DNA of 64,000 bases, taken from assembly GCA_946479475.1 (NCBI GenBank), contig CAMLGG010000001.1, forward strand, positions 9,576 to 73,575. Direction: 5' to 3'. The translations under genes and the position numbers were made by a program. This DNA is from an uncultured Ideonella sp. (GTDB lineage: Bacteria > Pseudomonadota > Gammaproteobacteria > Burkholderiales > Burkholderiaceae). Shown here piece by piece: positions 17,312 to 25,675 of this stretch (within the stretch, counting starts at the first letter, position 1; every line of letters begins with the position of its first letter). The notes under the pieces were generated by a model. It did no database searches, was not told the origin of the DNA, and saw only the letters and a list, made by a program, of their open reading frames with translations.

Positions 17312-18172
17312 ATGGACGCTTCCCTCGACGACCTGAAGGCCTGGATCGGCCGCAGCGAGACGGTGCGCGACGAGATCGGGCCGACCCCGGTCAAGGCGCT
17401 CGACGCCACGCTGGACCACCCGTCCAGGCCGGTGGACAAGGGCACGCCTTTGCCGCCGCTGTGGCACTGGCTCTACTTCCTGCCGCTGCATCGCCAGAGC
17501 GAGATCGGCCCCGACGGGCACGCCCGGCGCGGCGGCTTCCTGCCGCCGGTGCCGCTGCCTCGCCGCATGTGGGCCGGCAGCCAGTTCGAGTTCCGCTCGC
17601 CGGTGCGCGTGGGCGATGCGGTCGAGCGGACGTCGACGATCGCCGACGTGTCGATCAAGGAGGGCCGCACTGGCCGGCTGGTGTTCGTGAAGGTGCGGCA
17701 CGAGCTGCGCTGCAACGGCTCGGCGGCGCCGGCCATCGTCGAGTTCCACGACATCGTCTACCGCGAGGCGAAGCGCCCGGGCGACGTCGAGCCCCCGCCG
17801 CAGCCCGCCCCGAGCGGCGCCGCCTGGCAACGCGGGATCGTCCCCGACGACGTGCTGCTGTTCCGCTACTCGGCGCTCACCTTCAACGGCCACCGCATCC
17901 ACTACGACCGCAGGTACGTCACCGAGGTCGAAGGCTATCCGGGCCTGATCGTCCACGGCCCGCTGATCGCCACGCTGCTGATGGACCTCGTGCGGCGCAA
18001 CGCACCGGGCGCCGAGGTCGAGGCCTTCAGGTTCAAGGCGGTGCGGCCGACCTTCGACCTGAATCCTTTTCGCGTCAACGGGCAGCTCCAGCAGGACGGC
18101 AAGACCGTCAGCCTGTGGGCCCAGGACCATGAAGGCTGGCTGACGATGGACGCCGTCGCCACGCTGCGTTGA
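17312..18172 (+). CDS. Itaconyl-/mesaconyl-CoA hydratase-like (HTD2-type double hotdog)
   Basis: 286 residues, start ATG 17312 behind GGAAGGAG. The layout matches the HTD2/mesaconyl-C4-CoA hydratase family: an N-terminal hotdog with LPPLWHWLYFLP and MWAGSQFEFRSPVRVGDAVE, and a C-terminal hotdog with LLFRYSALTFNGHRIHYDR, the catalytic hydratase-2 motif, then EGYPGLIVHGPLIATLL. Family members hydrate itaconyl-CoA or mesaconyl-C4-CoA to citramalyl-CoA. Placed between the isomerase and a CoA-transferase plus CitE-type lyase, the itaconyl-CoA reaction is the best guess; a mesaconyl-CoA substrate remains possible. Confidence 0.85.
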   Translation: MDASLDDLKAWIGRSETVRDEIGPTPVKALDATLDHPSRPVDKGTPLPPLWHWLYFLPLHRQSEIGPDGHARRGGFLPPVPLPRRMWAGSQFEFRSPVRVGDAVERTSTIADVSIKEGRTGRLVFVKVRHELRCNGSAAPAIVEFHDIVYREAKRPGDVEPPPQPAPSGAAWQRGIVPDDVLLFRYSALTFNGHRIHYDRRYVTEVEGYPGLIVHGPLIATLLMDLVRRNAPGAEVEAFRFKAVRPTFDLNPFRVNGQLQQDGKTVSLWAQDHEGWLTMDAVATLR

Positions 18173-18186
18173 ACGAGGGACCGGAC

Positions 18187-19368
18187 ATGCAACCCCTCAA
18201 GGGCCTCACCGTCGTCACGCTAGAGCACGCCATTGCCGCGCCCTTCGCGACCCGCCAGCTCGCCGACCTGGGGGCCCGCGTCATCAAGATCGAGCGGCCC
18301 GGGGTGGGCGACTTCGCCCGCGGCTACGACTCCAGGGTCAAGGGACTCGCCTCCCACTTCGTCTGGACCAACCGCTCGAAGGAAAGCCTGACGCTCGACG
18401 TCAAGCACCCCGAGGCGGCCCGGCTGCTCGAACGCCTGGTGCTCGAGAAGGCCGACGTCGTCGTGCAGAACCTCGCCCCCGGCGCCGCGGCCCGGCTCGG
18501 CCTGGGCTACGAAGTGCTCGCGGCGAGGAAGCCGGGGATCATCGTGTGCGACATCTCGGGCTACGGCGCGGACGGCCCGTACCGGGACAAGAAGGCCTAC
18601 GACCTGCTGATCCAGAGCGAGGCGGGCCTCGTGTCGGTCACCGGCACGCCGGACGAGCCCTGCAAGGCCGGGCCGTCGATGGCCGACATCGCGGCCGGCA
18701 TGTACGCCTACACCAACATCCTCGCCGCGTTGCTGCAGCGTGGGCAGACCGGGCGCGGCCAGCACATCGACATCTCGATGCTGGAGTCGCTGGCCGAATG
18801 GAACAGCTACCCGCTGTACTACGCGTTCGATGGAGCGCCGCCACCGCCGCGCACCGGCGCGGCGCACGCCACGATCTACCCCTACGGCCCGTTCCCGACC
18901 GGCGCCGATGGTGGCAGCGTCATGCTGGGCCTGCAGAACGAGCGGGAGTGGGTCAACTTCTGCGAGAAGGTGCTGTTGCAGCCGGCGCTGGCGCGCGATC
19001 CGCGGTTCAGCGGCAATGCCAGGCGGGTGGAGGAGCGCGCCGCCCTGCGGCAGATCATCGTCGAGACGTTCGCTGCACTCACCACGCCGCAGGTGGTCGA
19101 GCGCCTCGAAGCCGCGCAGATCGCCAATGCCCGGGTCAACACGATGCACGAGGTGTGGGCGCACCCGCAGCTGCGGGCTCGCCGCCGCTGGCGCGAGGTG
19201 GGCTCGCCCAGCGGAGCGCTGCCCGCGATGCTGCCGCCGGGCAGCTGGAACGAGGGGCCGCGGATGGATCCGGTGCCGGCGCTCGGCGAGCACACCGAGG
19301 CGATCCTGGCCGAGCTGGGCGTGGACGCGCAAGGCATCCAGGCACTGAGATCGGCCGAGGCCATCTGA
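18187..19368 (+). CDS. Class III (CaiB/BaiF) CoA-transferase
   Basis: 393 residues, ATG 18187 behind GAGGGA. Family features: MQPLKGLTVVTLEHAIAAPF, DLGARVIKIERPGVGDFARG, WTNRSKESLTLDVKHPEA, ISGYGADGPYRDKKAYDLLIQ and candidate catalytic Asp167 in GPSMADIAAGMYA. Such enzymes move CoA from succinyl-CoA to a carboxylic acid. In the P. aeruginosa itaconate pathway the first step is a CoA-transferase of this kind. Here it would activate itaconate (or mesaconate) for the neighbouring hydratase. Its stop overlaps the next start by one base (TGATG), so translation is coupled. Confidence 0.9.
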   Translation: MQPLKGLTVVTLEHAIAAPFATRQLADLGARVIKIERPGVGDFARGYDSRVKGLASHFVWTNRSKESLTLDVKHPEAARLLERLVLEKADVVVQNLAPGAAARLGLGYEVLAARKPGIIVCDISGYGADGPYRDKKAYDLLIQSEAGLVSVTGTPDEPCKAGPSMADIAAGMYAYTNILAALLQRGQTGRGQHIDISMLESLAEWNSYPLYYAFDGAPPPPRTGAAHATIYPYGPFPTGADGGSVMLGLQNEREWVNFCEKVLLQPALARDPRFSGNARRVEERAALRQIIVETFAALTTPQVVERLEAAQIANARVNTMHEVWAHPQLRARRRWREVGSPSGALPAMLPPGSWNEGPRMDPVPALGEHTEAILAELGVDAQGIQALRSAEAI

Positions 19369-20192
19369 TGGACCCGCGCACCTACCTCTTCGTGCCGGGC
19401 AACCGCCCCGAGCGCTTCGCCAAGGCGCTGGCCAGTGGCGCCGATGCGATCGTGCTCGATCTGGAGGACGCTGTCGCACCCTCGGCCAAGGGCGAGGCGC
19501 GCGACGCGATCGCGCGGTGGTGCGGCGGGCTGAGCGCCGACGAGCGCAGCCGCATCGTGGTTCGCATCAACGATGCGCGCTCCAGCGCCTTCGTCGACGA
19601 TCTGCGCCTGCTGGGCGATGCACGGATCGACGCCGTCATGCTTCCCAAGGCGGAGTCGAGCGCACAGGTGCAGGCGGTGCTTGCCGCCGCGCCGTGCGCC
19701 GCCGTGCTGGCCCTGATCGAGAGCGCCGTCGGCGTGGCGAGGGTGGACGACGTGGCCGGCGCCGAGGGCGTCGCGCGCCTGGTCTTCGGCACTCTCGACT
19801 ATGCCCTCGACCTCGACCTTGATCTCGGCGGCGCCGATGCTGGCGCGAGCGGCCTGGACCATGCCGCCGGCCTGATCGCGATCGCTTCACGCCTGGCCGG
19901 CCTCGCTGGCCCCGTCGCCGGCGTCACGCCGCAGATCGACGACGAGCCGCGCCTGCTGGCCGACCTGGCCTGGGCACGCCGCCAGGGCTTCGGCGCCAAG
20001 TTGTGCATCCATCCGCGCCAGGTCGCGCCCATCCACGCGGCCCTGGCGCCCAGCGCGGAAGCCGTCGCATGGGCGCGGCGCGTACTCGCCGCCGAGGCGG
20101 CCTCGCCGGGGGCCGCCCGGCTCGAAGGCCGAATGATCGACCGCCCCGTGGTGCTGCAGGCCGAACGCACGCTGCAGCGGGCCGGCGCCTGA
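19368..20192 (+). CDS. CitE/HpcH-family CoA-ester lyase, probably citramalyl-CoA lyase
   Basis: 274 residues, TIM-barrel lyase. Motifs: TYLFVPGNRPERFAKAL, AIVLDLEDAV (metal-proximal), LPKAESSAQV, LIESAVGVARV, FGTLDYALDLD and GFGAKLCIHPRQV near the C-terminus. The family includes citrate lyase beta, malyl-CoA lyase and (S)-citramalyl-CoA lyase, which gives acetyl-CoA plus pyruvate. Directly after a CoA-transferase and an HTD2-type hydratase, the citramalyl-CoA reaction completes an itaconate-type route. Start overlaps the previous stop. Confidence 0.88.
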   Translation: MDPRTYLFVPGNRPERFAKALASGADAIVLDLEDAVAPSAKGEARDAIARWCGGLSADERSRIVVRINDARSSAFVDDLRLLGDARIDAVMLPKAESSAQVQAVLAAAPCAAVLALIESAVGVARVDDVAGAEGVARLVFGTLDYALDLDLDLGGADAGASGLDHAAGLIAIASRLAGLAGPVAGVTPQIDDEPRLLADLAWARRQGFGAKLCIHPRQVAPIHAALAPSAEAVAWARRVLAAEAASPGAARLEGRMIDRPVVLQAERTLQRAGA

Positions 20193-20219
20193 ACCGAAGA
20201 ACCCACCGAGGACATTGCC

Positions 20220-21566
20220 ATGCCTTCTTCCATCATCGATTCCGCCATCTTCCAGGGCATCTTCTCGAGCGACGAGATGCGCCAGGTCTGGTCCGACGAG
20301 AACCGGACGCAGAAGTACCTCGACATCGAGGCGGCGCTGGCCCGGGTTCAGGGCCGGCTCGGCCTGATCCCGCAGGAGGCGGCCGACGAGATCGCCAGCC
20401 ATTGCCGGCTCGAGGAGATCGACCTCGGCCTGCTGCGCCAGCAGACCGAGCGCATCGGCTACCCGATCCTCGGCGTGGTGTCGCAGCTCAACGCGCTGTG
20501 CCGCGACAAGCTCGGCGAGTACTGCCACTGGGGCGCGACGACGCAGGACATCACCGACACCGCGACGGTGCTGCAGATCCGCGAGGCGCTGGCGATCGTC
20601 GAGCGCGAGCTCGCCGCGATCTCGGCCGCCATGGCGCGGCATGCGAAGCAACACCGGGACACGCCGATGATCGGCCGCAGCAACCTGCAGCAGGCCATCC
20701 CCGTGACCTTCGGCTACAAGATGGCCGGCCTGCTGAGCGCGATCGAGCGGCACCGCGATCGGCTCGCCCAGCTGAAGGAGCGAGTGCTGGTCGGCGAGTT
20801 CGCCGGCGCGGCGGGCACCCTCGCCTCGCTGCAGACGGGGGCCATGCAGACCCAGGCCGGGCTGTGCGAGGAGCTCGGGCTGAAGCAGCCGGTGATCGCC
20901 TGGCACACGATCCGCGACAACATCGCCGAGGTCGGCGCTTTCCTGGGCCTGGTCGGCGGCACGCTCGGCAAGCTCAGCATGGACGTCAAGCTCATGATGC
21001 AGACCGAGGTGGGCGAGGTCTACGAGCCCTATGCCCACGGCCGCGGATCGAGCAGCACGATGCCGCAAAAGCGCAACCCGATCTCGAGCTGCTACATCCA
21101 TGCCGCCATCTCCGTCGTGCGCCAGCATGCCGCCGCGTTGATGGACGCGATGGTGGCCGACCACGAGCGATCGACCGGCCCCTGGGAGATCGAATGGATC
21201 GTCCTGCCCGAGGCCTTCTGCCTGATGGCCGGCGCCTTGAAGCAGTCGCGCTTCGTGCTCGAAGGGCTGGAGGTCGATGCGCAGGCCATGCGCCGCAACA
21301 TCGACCTGACGCACGGCCTGGTGATGAGCGAAGCCGTGATGATGGGTTTGGGCCCCTGCATCGGCCGCGAATACGCGCACGACCTGGTCTACGACATCTG
21401 CCGCGAGGCGGTGAAGCAGCAGCGCCCGCTGCTGGACCTGCTGGCCGCCCATCCCGAGATCAACCGGCACCTCGACCGGGCGGCGCTCGCCGAACTCTGC
21501 GACCCGGCGAACTACCTCGGCCAGTCCGGCGTGATGGTCGACCGCGTGCTGGCCACGCTGCGCTGA
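20220..21566 (+). CDS. Aspartase/fumarase-superfamily lyase (PcaB/CMLE-like)
   Basis: 448 residues. Shows the superfamily pieces: YCHWGATTQDITDTATVLQIRE, IGRSNLQQAIPVTFGYK and the signature loop GRGSSSTMPQKRNPISSCY. By overall pattern it belongs with 3-carboxy-cis,cis-muconate cycloisomerase (PcaB) and adenylosuccinate lyase rather than argH or fumarase. No protocatechuate genes are near, so a PcaB role is doubtful. The fungal trans-aconitate decarboxylase Tad1 belongs to this same group and works with a PrpF-type isomerase, which is exactly the pairing here; trans-aconitate to itaconate is therefore my preferred hypothesis. Another carboxylate lyase role cannot be excluded. Confidence 0.85.
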   Translation: MPSSIIDSAIFQGIFSSDEMRQVWSDENRTQKYLDIEAALARVQGRLGLIPQEAADEIASHCRLEEIDLGLLRQQTERIGYPILGVVSQLNALCRDKLGEYCHWGATTQDITDTATVLQIREALAIVERELAAISAAMARHAKQHRDTPMIGRSNLQQAIPVTFGYKMAGLLSAIERHRDRLAQLKERVLVGEFAGAAGTLASLQTGAMQTQAGLCEELGLKQPVIAWHTIRDNIAEVGAFLGLVGGTLGKLSMDVKLMMQTEVGEVYEPYAHGRGSSSTMPQKRNPISSCYIHAAISVVRQHAAALMDAMVADHERSTGPWEIEWIVLPEAFCLMAGALKQSRFVLEGLEVDAQAMRRNIDLTHGLVMSEAVMMGLGPCIGREYAHDLVYDICREAVKQQRPLLDLLAAHPEINRHLDRAALAELCDPANYLGQSGVMVDRVLATLR

Positions 21567-21636
21567 ACGGCACCGCCCAGGAAAGCCGACGCAGATCGGC
21601 CGTGCGGCGCCAAGTCGATTCCCAGGAGACAGAACC

Positions 21637-22947
21637 ATGAAGCCCGTCCGGCTGATCAAGCTTCTCTACGTGCAGGTCCTGATCGGGCTGGCGCTCGGCA
21701 TCACCGTGGGCCACTTCTGGCCCGACATCGGGGCGGCGCTGAAGCCCTTGGGCGACGGCTTCGTGAAGCTGGTGAAGATGATGATCGCGCCCGTCGTGTT
21801 CTGCACCATCGTCAGCGGCATCACTTCGCTGAACGACTCGCGCGAGATCGGCCGGACGGTGCTGAAGTCCATGGCCCTGTTCTACGCGCTGACCATCCTG
21901 GCCCTGCTCACCGGACTGGCAGCGGTGTTCCTGTTGCAGCCGGGCGCGGGCATGCACATCGACCCGAAGCTGCTGGACGCCTCGGTGGCCGCGAAATACT
22001 CGAGCCAGGTGCCACCTCGGGGGTTCACCGAGTTCGTCCTGCACATCATCCCTTCGTCGTTCTTCGGCGCCTTCGCCGAGGGCGAGGTGCTGCCGGTGCT
22101 GCTGCTTTCGGTGCTGTGCGGCTTCGGCCTGGCCCGCATCGGGGCCGCCGGCAGGGCGGTGCTCGAAGGCATCGACGGGCTGGCCCACATGCTGTTCGCC
22201 GCCTTCGGCTTCATCATGCGGCTCGCGCCCCTGGGGGCCTTCGGCGCGATGGCCTTCACCGTCGGGCGCTACGGCATCCGCTCCATCGGCTCGCTCGGCA
22301 TGCTCGTCGCGACCTTCTACGTGGCCTGCACCTTCTTCGTGGTGGCCGTGCTCGGGCTGCTGGCGCACCTGCACCGGATCAGGCTGTGGCAGCTGCTGCG
22401 CTACATCCGCGAGGAGCTGCTGGTGGTGCTCGGGACTTCGTCGAGCGAGCCGGTGCTGCCGCGGCTGCTGATGAAGCTCGAGCGCCTGGGCTGCAAGAAG
22501 GGCATCGTCGGCCTGGTCTTGCCCATGGGCTACTCGTTCAATCTCGACGGCACGGCGATCTACCTCACGCTGGCATCGATGTTCATTGCGCAGGCCTGCG
22601 ACATCCACCTGAGCCTGGTGCAGATCGGCGCCATGCTCGGCCTGATGCTGCTGACATCCAAGGGCGCCGCCGGCGTCACCGGCAGCGGCTTCGTCGCGCT
22701 GGTCGCCACGCTGGCCGTGATGCCGGACCTGCCGGTGGCCGGCGTGGCGCTCATCGTCGGGATCGACCGCTTCATGTCCGAGGCCCGCGCGCTCACCAGC
22801 ACCGTCAGCAACGCGCTGGCCTGCATCGTGGTGTCGATCTGGGAGAAGGCCTGCGACCGCGAGCAACTCGCGCGGGAGCTGGCGCAGGACTTCGCCGAGA
22901 CGGAACTGCTGCTGGAGGAAGAGGCCAGGCTCGCGGAGGCGGCCTAA
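21637..22947 (+). CDS. dctA: C4-dicarboxylate:cation symporter, DctA/GltP family
   Basis: 436-residue inner-membrane transporter (DAACS family) with about eight helices. Features: LYVQVLIGLALGITVGHFWP, KMMIAPVVFCTIVSGI, the serine-rich hairpin GTSSSEPVLPRLL, PMGYSFNLDGTAIYLTLA and LTSKGAAGVTGSGFVALVATL. Good ribosome site (CCAGGAGAC). It normally takes up succinate, fumarate and malate; in this operon it may import the pathway acid. Its TAA stop overlaps the stop of the convergent IclR gene, marking the operon end. Confidence 0.93.
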   Translation: MKPVRLIKLLYVQVLIGLALGITVGHFWPDIGAALKPLGDGFVKLVKMMIAPVVFCTIVSGITSLNDSREIGRTVLKSMALFYALTILALLTGLAAVFLLQPGAGMHIDPKLLDASVAAKYSSQVPPRGFTEFVLHIIPSSFFGAFAEGEVLPVLLLSVLCGFGLARIGAAGRAVLEGIDGLAHMLFAAFGFIMRLAPLGAFGAMAFTVGRYGIRSIGSLGMLVATFYVACTFFVVAVLGLLAHLHRIRLWQLLRYIREELLVVLGTSSSEPVLPRLLMKLERLGCKKGIVGLVLPMGYSFNLDGTAIYLTLASMFIAQACDIHLSLVQIGAMLGLMLLTSKGAAGVTGSGFVALVATLAVMPDLPVAGVALIVGIDRFMSEARALTSTVSNALACIVVSIWEKACDREQLARELAQDFAETELLLEEEARLAEAA

Positions 22948-23744
22948 CGGTCCGGCTCGCGCCTCGCAAGCCGCGAGCGCACTTCCTCGACCAGGCCGAG
23001 CAGCACCGGCGCCAGCTTCGGCACCACCTTATCGATGCGCTCGGGTGTCGAGACGCTGACGTTGAACACGTACGTCGCATCTTCGCCCACCAGGGGAGTT
23101 GCCACCGCAATCACCTCGGGCTGCCAGGAGGCGGCGCAGAAGCCCTCCCTCTTCACCTGGCCGATGGCGCGTTCGATCTCGAGCGCCAGGGCAGGCCACT
23201 GCGCCGTGCGGTGCTTCCTGAAGCTGGCCATCAATGCCCGGCGGTGCGGCTCCGGTGCCACGGCCAGGTAGGCGCGGCCCAGCGAGGTCAGCTCCATGGG
23301 AACGCGCTGGCCCGAGACGACGTTGCGCAGCGCGACCCGCCGGTTGTAGCGGATCGACTCCAGGTAGACCATCTCGTCGCGGTCGGGGGCCGCGAGGCCG
23401 ACGTTCAGGCGCTCGCGCTCGGCCAGTTCGCGCATCAACGGCGCCGCCGTCGACAGCACGGAGGAGCCGGCCCGCATGGCGTGAGCAAGGCTGAGGACCG
23501 CGGGCGCCAGCCGATAGGCCCTGTACGCGGAATCCCACTGCAGCATCCCGGACCAGACCAGGGTCTGCGTCAGGCGGCTCACCGTGGACTTGGCCAGCCC
23601 GGTGCGGTCGGCGATCTCCCCGTTGCCGAGGAGCTCGGAGCCGGGCCGGAACGCCCTGAGCACTTCGATGCCTCGCTCGAGCGAGCGGTTGGATGTCGAC
23701 CGGCCGGCCCGCGAGGGCGGTGTCGCCAAGGGAGAAGCTGTCAT
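22944..23744 (-). CDS. IclR-family regulator of the Bug/beta-oxidation operon
   Basis: 266 residues. The N-terminal winged helix (SLERGIEVLRAFRPGSELLG, AKSTVSRLTQTLVWSGML) precedes the IclR effector domain (from about residue 95: APLMRELAERERLNVGLAAP, SLGRAYLAVAP, REGFCAASWQPEVIAVATPL). It is divergent from the operon beginning at 23871, with a palindrome between them. The start MTASPLATPP (23742-23744) matches the usual length. Later family members bind aromatic or short-chain acid effectors; the one here is unknown. Confidence 0.9.
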   Translation of the reverse strand: MTASPLATPPSRAGRSTSNRSLERGIEVLRAFRPGSELLGNGEIADRTGLAKSTVSRLTQTLVWSGMLQWDSAYRAYRLAPAVLSLAHAMRAGSSVLSTAAPLMRELAERERLNVGLAAPDRDEMVYLESIRYNRRVALRNVVSGQRVPMELTSLGRAYLAVAPEPHRRALMASFRKHRTAQWPALALEIERAIGQVKREGFCAASWQPEVIAVATPLVGEDATYVFNVSVSTPERIDKVVPKLAPVLLGLVEEVRSRLARREPDR

Positions 23745-23760
23745 CTGCGCGCCTCGCTCA

Positions 23761-23777
23761 ATTCCACTGCTTGGAAT
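23761..23777. promoter_or_regulatory. Candidate IclR operator
   Basis: Perfect inverted repeat ATTCCA-CTGCT-TGGAAT, 17 bases downstream of nothing else recognisable and 94 bases ahead of the Bug gene start. Position and symmetry fit a dimeric IclR regulator acting on the divergent promoters. Confidence 0.55.
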
Positions 23778-23870
23778 CGAGGCAGTGTATTTCGGCGGCG
23801 CTCTTCCTATGCTTCGCTTCAGATCAAGCCCGGATTCACGAGCTTGACGCAGCAACCGCAGGAGACATGA

Positions 23871-24851
23871 ATGCCCGGCCTTTTCCGCTCGATCGCCCGA
23901 CCCGTGCAAGCCTTGCTGATCGGCCTGGCATGGCTCGCCGGCGCCCCCGCTTCGGCCGCCTTCCCGGACAAGCCGGTGCGGCTCGTCGTCCCGTTCGCCC
24001 CAGGCGGCGGCACGGACATCATCGCCCGCACGCTGGCCGCCGGCATGTCCAGGGAGCTGGGCCAGCAGGTCATCGTCGACAACAAGCCGGGGGCCGGCAC
24101 CATCATCGGCACCGACGCCGTGGCCAAGAGCCCGGCCGACGGCTACACGATCGTGATGGCGACCTTCGCCCACGCGGTCAACCCCAGCATGATGCCGAAG
24201 CTGCCCTTCTCCCCCGACAAGGACTTCGCGCCCGTCACGCTGGTCTGCAAGGGCCCCAACGTGCTCGTCGTGCGTGCCGAGAGCCCGTACAAGAGCGTCA
24301 AGGACGTGGTGGCCGCGGCCAAGGCGGCGCCGGGCAAGCTGACCTACGCCTCGCAAGGCAACGGCACCTCGGCGCACCTGGCCGGCGAGATGTTCTCGAA
24401 CCTGGCCAAGGTCGAGCTCACGCACGTGCCTTACCGCGGCGCCGGCCCCGCCATCACCGACCTGCTGGGCGGCCAGGTGGACATGATCTTCGGCACGGCC
24501 GCGGCCGTCTCGAGCTTCGTCGACAGCGGCAAGCTGCGAGCCATAGGCATGACGACCTCGGCGCCCTCGAATGCCTTCAAGGGAGTCCCGGCCATTGCCG
24601 ACACGGTGCCCGGCTACGCCGTCGAAAGCTGGTACGGCCTCTATGCGCCGGCCGGCACGCCCGCCGAAGTGATCGGCAAGCTGAACGAGGCGGCCCGCAA
24701 GGCTGCCCGCACCCCGGACTTCGCGAAGAAGGTCGAGCAGGAGGGCCTGGCCGTCACCGCCACCGACCCCGCCGAGCTCGGTCAGTACGTGAAGGCCGAG
24801 GAGGCGCGCTGGCGAAAGATCGTCACCGAGAACCACATCAAGGCGGATTGA
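23871..24851 (+). CDS. Bug/TctC-type periplasmic binding protein
   Basis: 326 residues with an N-terminal signal sequence (VQALLIGLAWLAGAPASAAFP). Mature family features: KPVRLVVPFAPGGGTDIIART, VDNKPGAGTIIGTDAVAKSPADG, LTYASQGNGTSAHLAGEMF, VESWYGLYAPAGTP. First gene of the IclR-linked operon, with AGGAGAC before the ATG. Probably captures the carboxylic acid that the downstream CoA synthetase activates. No TctAB permease is present nearby. Confidence 0.92.
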   Translation: MPGLFRSIARPVQALLIGLAWLAGAPASAAFPDKPVRLVVPFAPGGGTDIIARTLAAGMSRELGQQVIVDNKPGAGTIIGTDAVAKSPADGYTIVMATFAHAVNPSMMPKLPFSPDKDFAPVTLVCKGPNVLVVRAESPYKSVKDVVAAAKAAPGKLTYASQGNGTSAHLAGEMFSNLAKVELTHVPYRGAGPAITDLLGGQVDMIFGTAAAVSSFVDSGKLRAIGMTTSAPSNAFKGVPAIADTVPGYAVESWYGLYAPAGTPAEVIGKLNEAARKAARTPDFAKKVEQEGLAVTATDPAELGQYVKAEEARWRKIVTENHIKAD

Positions 24852-24880
24852 TCCCTCGCCCGCCAGCTGGAGAAACCTTC

Positions 24881-25672
24881 ATGAGCTTCAACTTCGTCGA
24901 GCTGACGGTCGACAACGCGATCGCCACCATCACCTTCAACCGCCCGGACAAGCGCAACGCGATGAGCGACGACATGCGCACGGAGTTCATCCACGCGCTG
25001 GAAACGGTGGCGGCGGACAAGGCCATCCGCGCCCTCGTGCTCACCGGCGCCGGCAAGGGCTTCTGCGCCGGCGGCGACATCAGCGGCATGCAAAGGCGCA
25101 TGAACGCTCCGGCGGGTGAGGTCGGCTTCAACGGCTGGCATCGCCAGCAACGCGTGCATCACACCCAGGCCCTGCTGCACACCATGCCCAAGCCCGTGAT
25201 CGCCGCCGTCAATGGCGCGGCCTCGGGCCTGGGGGCCGACACCGCGCTGGCCTGCGACTTCGTCGTCGCCAGCGAGTGGGCGAGCTTCAGCTGGAGCTAC
25301 GTCCAGCGCGGGATCGTTCCCGATGGCGGCGGCATGTACTTCCTGCCGCGCCGCGTGGGCCTGGCGAGGGCGAAGGAGCTGATCTTCACCGGCCGCAAGG
25401 TCGACATCGACGAGGCGCTGGCGCTCGGCATCGTCGACCGTCGCTCGACGGCCGAGAGGCTGCTCGCCGACGCACGGGCCTGGGCCGCGGAGCTGAGCGC
25501 TGCGTCCTCCACCGCGCTGGCCTTGACCAAGACGATCCTGAACCAGAGCTTCGAGCTGAGTTCGCACGACGTGTTCGCCCAGGGCAGCCAGGCCCAGGGC
25601 ATCTGCTACACGAGCAGCGAGCACCGCGCTTCGGTCGAGGCCTTCCTCGCCCGGTCTGCCTCCAAGGAGTGA
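24881..25672 (+). CDS. Enoyl-CoA hydratase/isomerase (crotonase family)
   Basis: 263 residues, cytoplasmic. Crotonase features: ITFNRPDKRNAMSDDM, LTGAGKGFCAGGDISGM (oxyanion-hole strand), KPVIAAVNGAASGLGADTALACD, QRGIVPDGGGMYFLPRRVG. The second catalytic Glu position of classical hydratases is not obvious, as Asp/Gly replace the usual pair near VPDGGG, so isomerase or another crotonase activity is possible. It sits between the receptor and the CoA synthetase; ATG 24881 has CTGGAGA upstream. Confidence 0.9.
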   Translation: MSFNFVELTVDNAIATITFNRPDKRNAMSDDMRTEFIHALETVAADKAIRALVLTGAGKGFCAGGDISGMQRRMNAPAGEVGFNGWHRQQRVHHTQALLHTMPKPVIAAVNGAASGLGADTALACDFVVASEWASFSWSYVQRGIVPDGGGMYFLPRRVGLARAKELIFTGRKVDIDEALALGIVDRRSTAERLLADARAWAAELSAASSTALALTKTILNQSFELSSHDVFAQGSQAQGICYTSSEHRASVEAFLARSASKE

Positions 25673-25675
25673 CAC

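Noticed and set aside
20220..21566. Protocatechuate pathway gene pcaB or purB
   Set aside because: No pca or purine genes nearby; operon partners handle CoA esters of small diacids, so only the superfamily is named.
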